Assembly: GCA_004525685.1 (NCBI GenBank)
Contig: SPBW01000141.1
Span: 1 to 5,574, forward strand
DNA: 5,574 nt
Direction of reading: 5' to 3'
Source of the DNA: Candidatus Atribacteria bacterium
GTDB lineage: Bacteria > Bipolaricaulota > Bipolaricaulia > UBA7950 > UBA9294
Shown here piece after piece: positions 5,451-5,574 of this stretch; position 1 is the first letter of the stretch; each line of letters begins with the position of its first letter. The notes below the pieces were generated by a model. It was not told where the DNA came from, ran no database searches, and worked only from the letters and a program-made list of their open reading frames with translations. Both the position numbers and the translations under genes were made by a program.

Positions 5451-5574
5451 CAGTCTGACGAGATGGGGCGCGGCGCCTACCTCCGGCCAAGAGCGCTCTA
5501 CTCCACTTTTTCCAACTCATCATGATCTGGAAGTAGATCCTCAAGATTGCGAATGGCGGGGACGAACAGATAGA

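Overview
The window carries four protein-coding regions. One is cut by the left edge on the + strand; three lie on the - strand. GC is moderately high, and all three - strand starts follow purine-rich Shine-Dalgarno sites (two of the three use GTG). I see no tRNA, rRNA, CRISPR array, transposase or phage integrase. The content points to an environmental bacterium of a lineage rich in secreted beta-repeat proteins. The particular lamin-tail style (a long insertion, then a D-E-G-D-I-V-Q-L-L-D strand and an N-W-H-T-N-L-G end) reminds me of deep-branching candidate phyla such as Bipolaricaulota (Acetothermia). That is an impression from memory and not a supported assignment.

Layout. Bases 2-1855 (+) encode the C-terminal part of a large surface or secreted protein: three cadherin-like/Ig-like repeats of about 93 residues with Asp-rich calcium-type motifs and paired cysteines, then a lamin tail domain and a roughly 100-residue tail. 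Bases 1856-2071 separate it from a convergent gene and hold an 8-bp inverted repeat but no gene. Bases 2072-2416 (-) encode a 114-residue protein that matches only the C-terminal cytoplasmic part of MscS mechanosensitive channels, with no membrane helices. Bases 2571-4745 (-) encode a 724-residue secreted fibre protein: signal peptide, two arrays of 15-residue YadA-like head repeats, each closed by a related cap, and a C-terminal peptidase S74-type intramolecular chaperone domain with Cys where the autocleavage Ser is normally found. Bases 4746-5055 hold its leader, with a TATAAT box inside an inverted repeat. Bases 5056-5436 (-) encode a small single-domain cupin with a complete metal-ligand set.

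The two large proteins both look extracellular, but nothing in the sequence links them functionally; they are convergent, with the MscS remnant between them. The cupin and the S74 fibre gene point the same way but are 310 bases apart, so they are probably separate transcription units. The most interesting elements are the fibre protein (Cys-for-Ser S74 site, duplicated array-cap modules, no membrane anchor), the short MscS-derived ORF with its own ribosome site, and the inverted repeat around the -10-like box.
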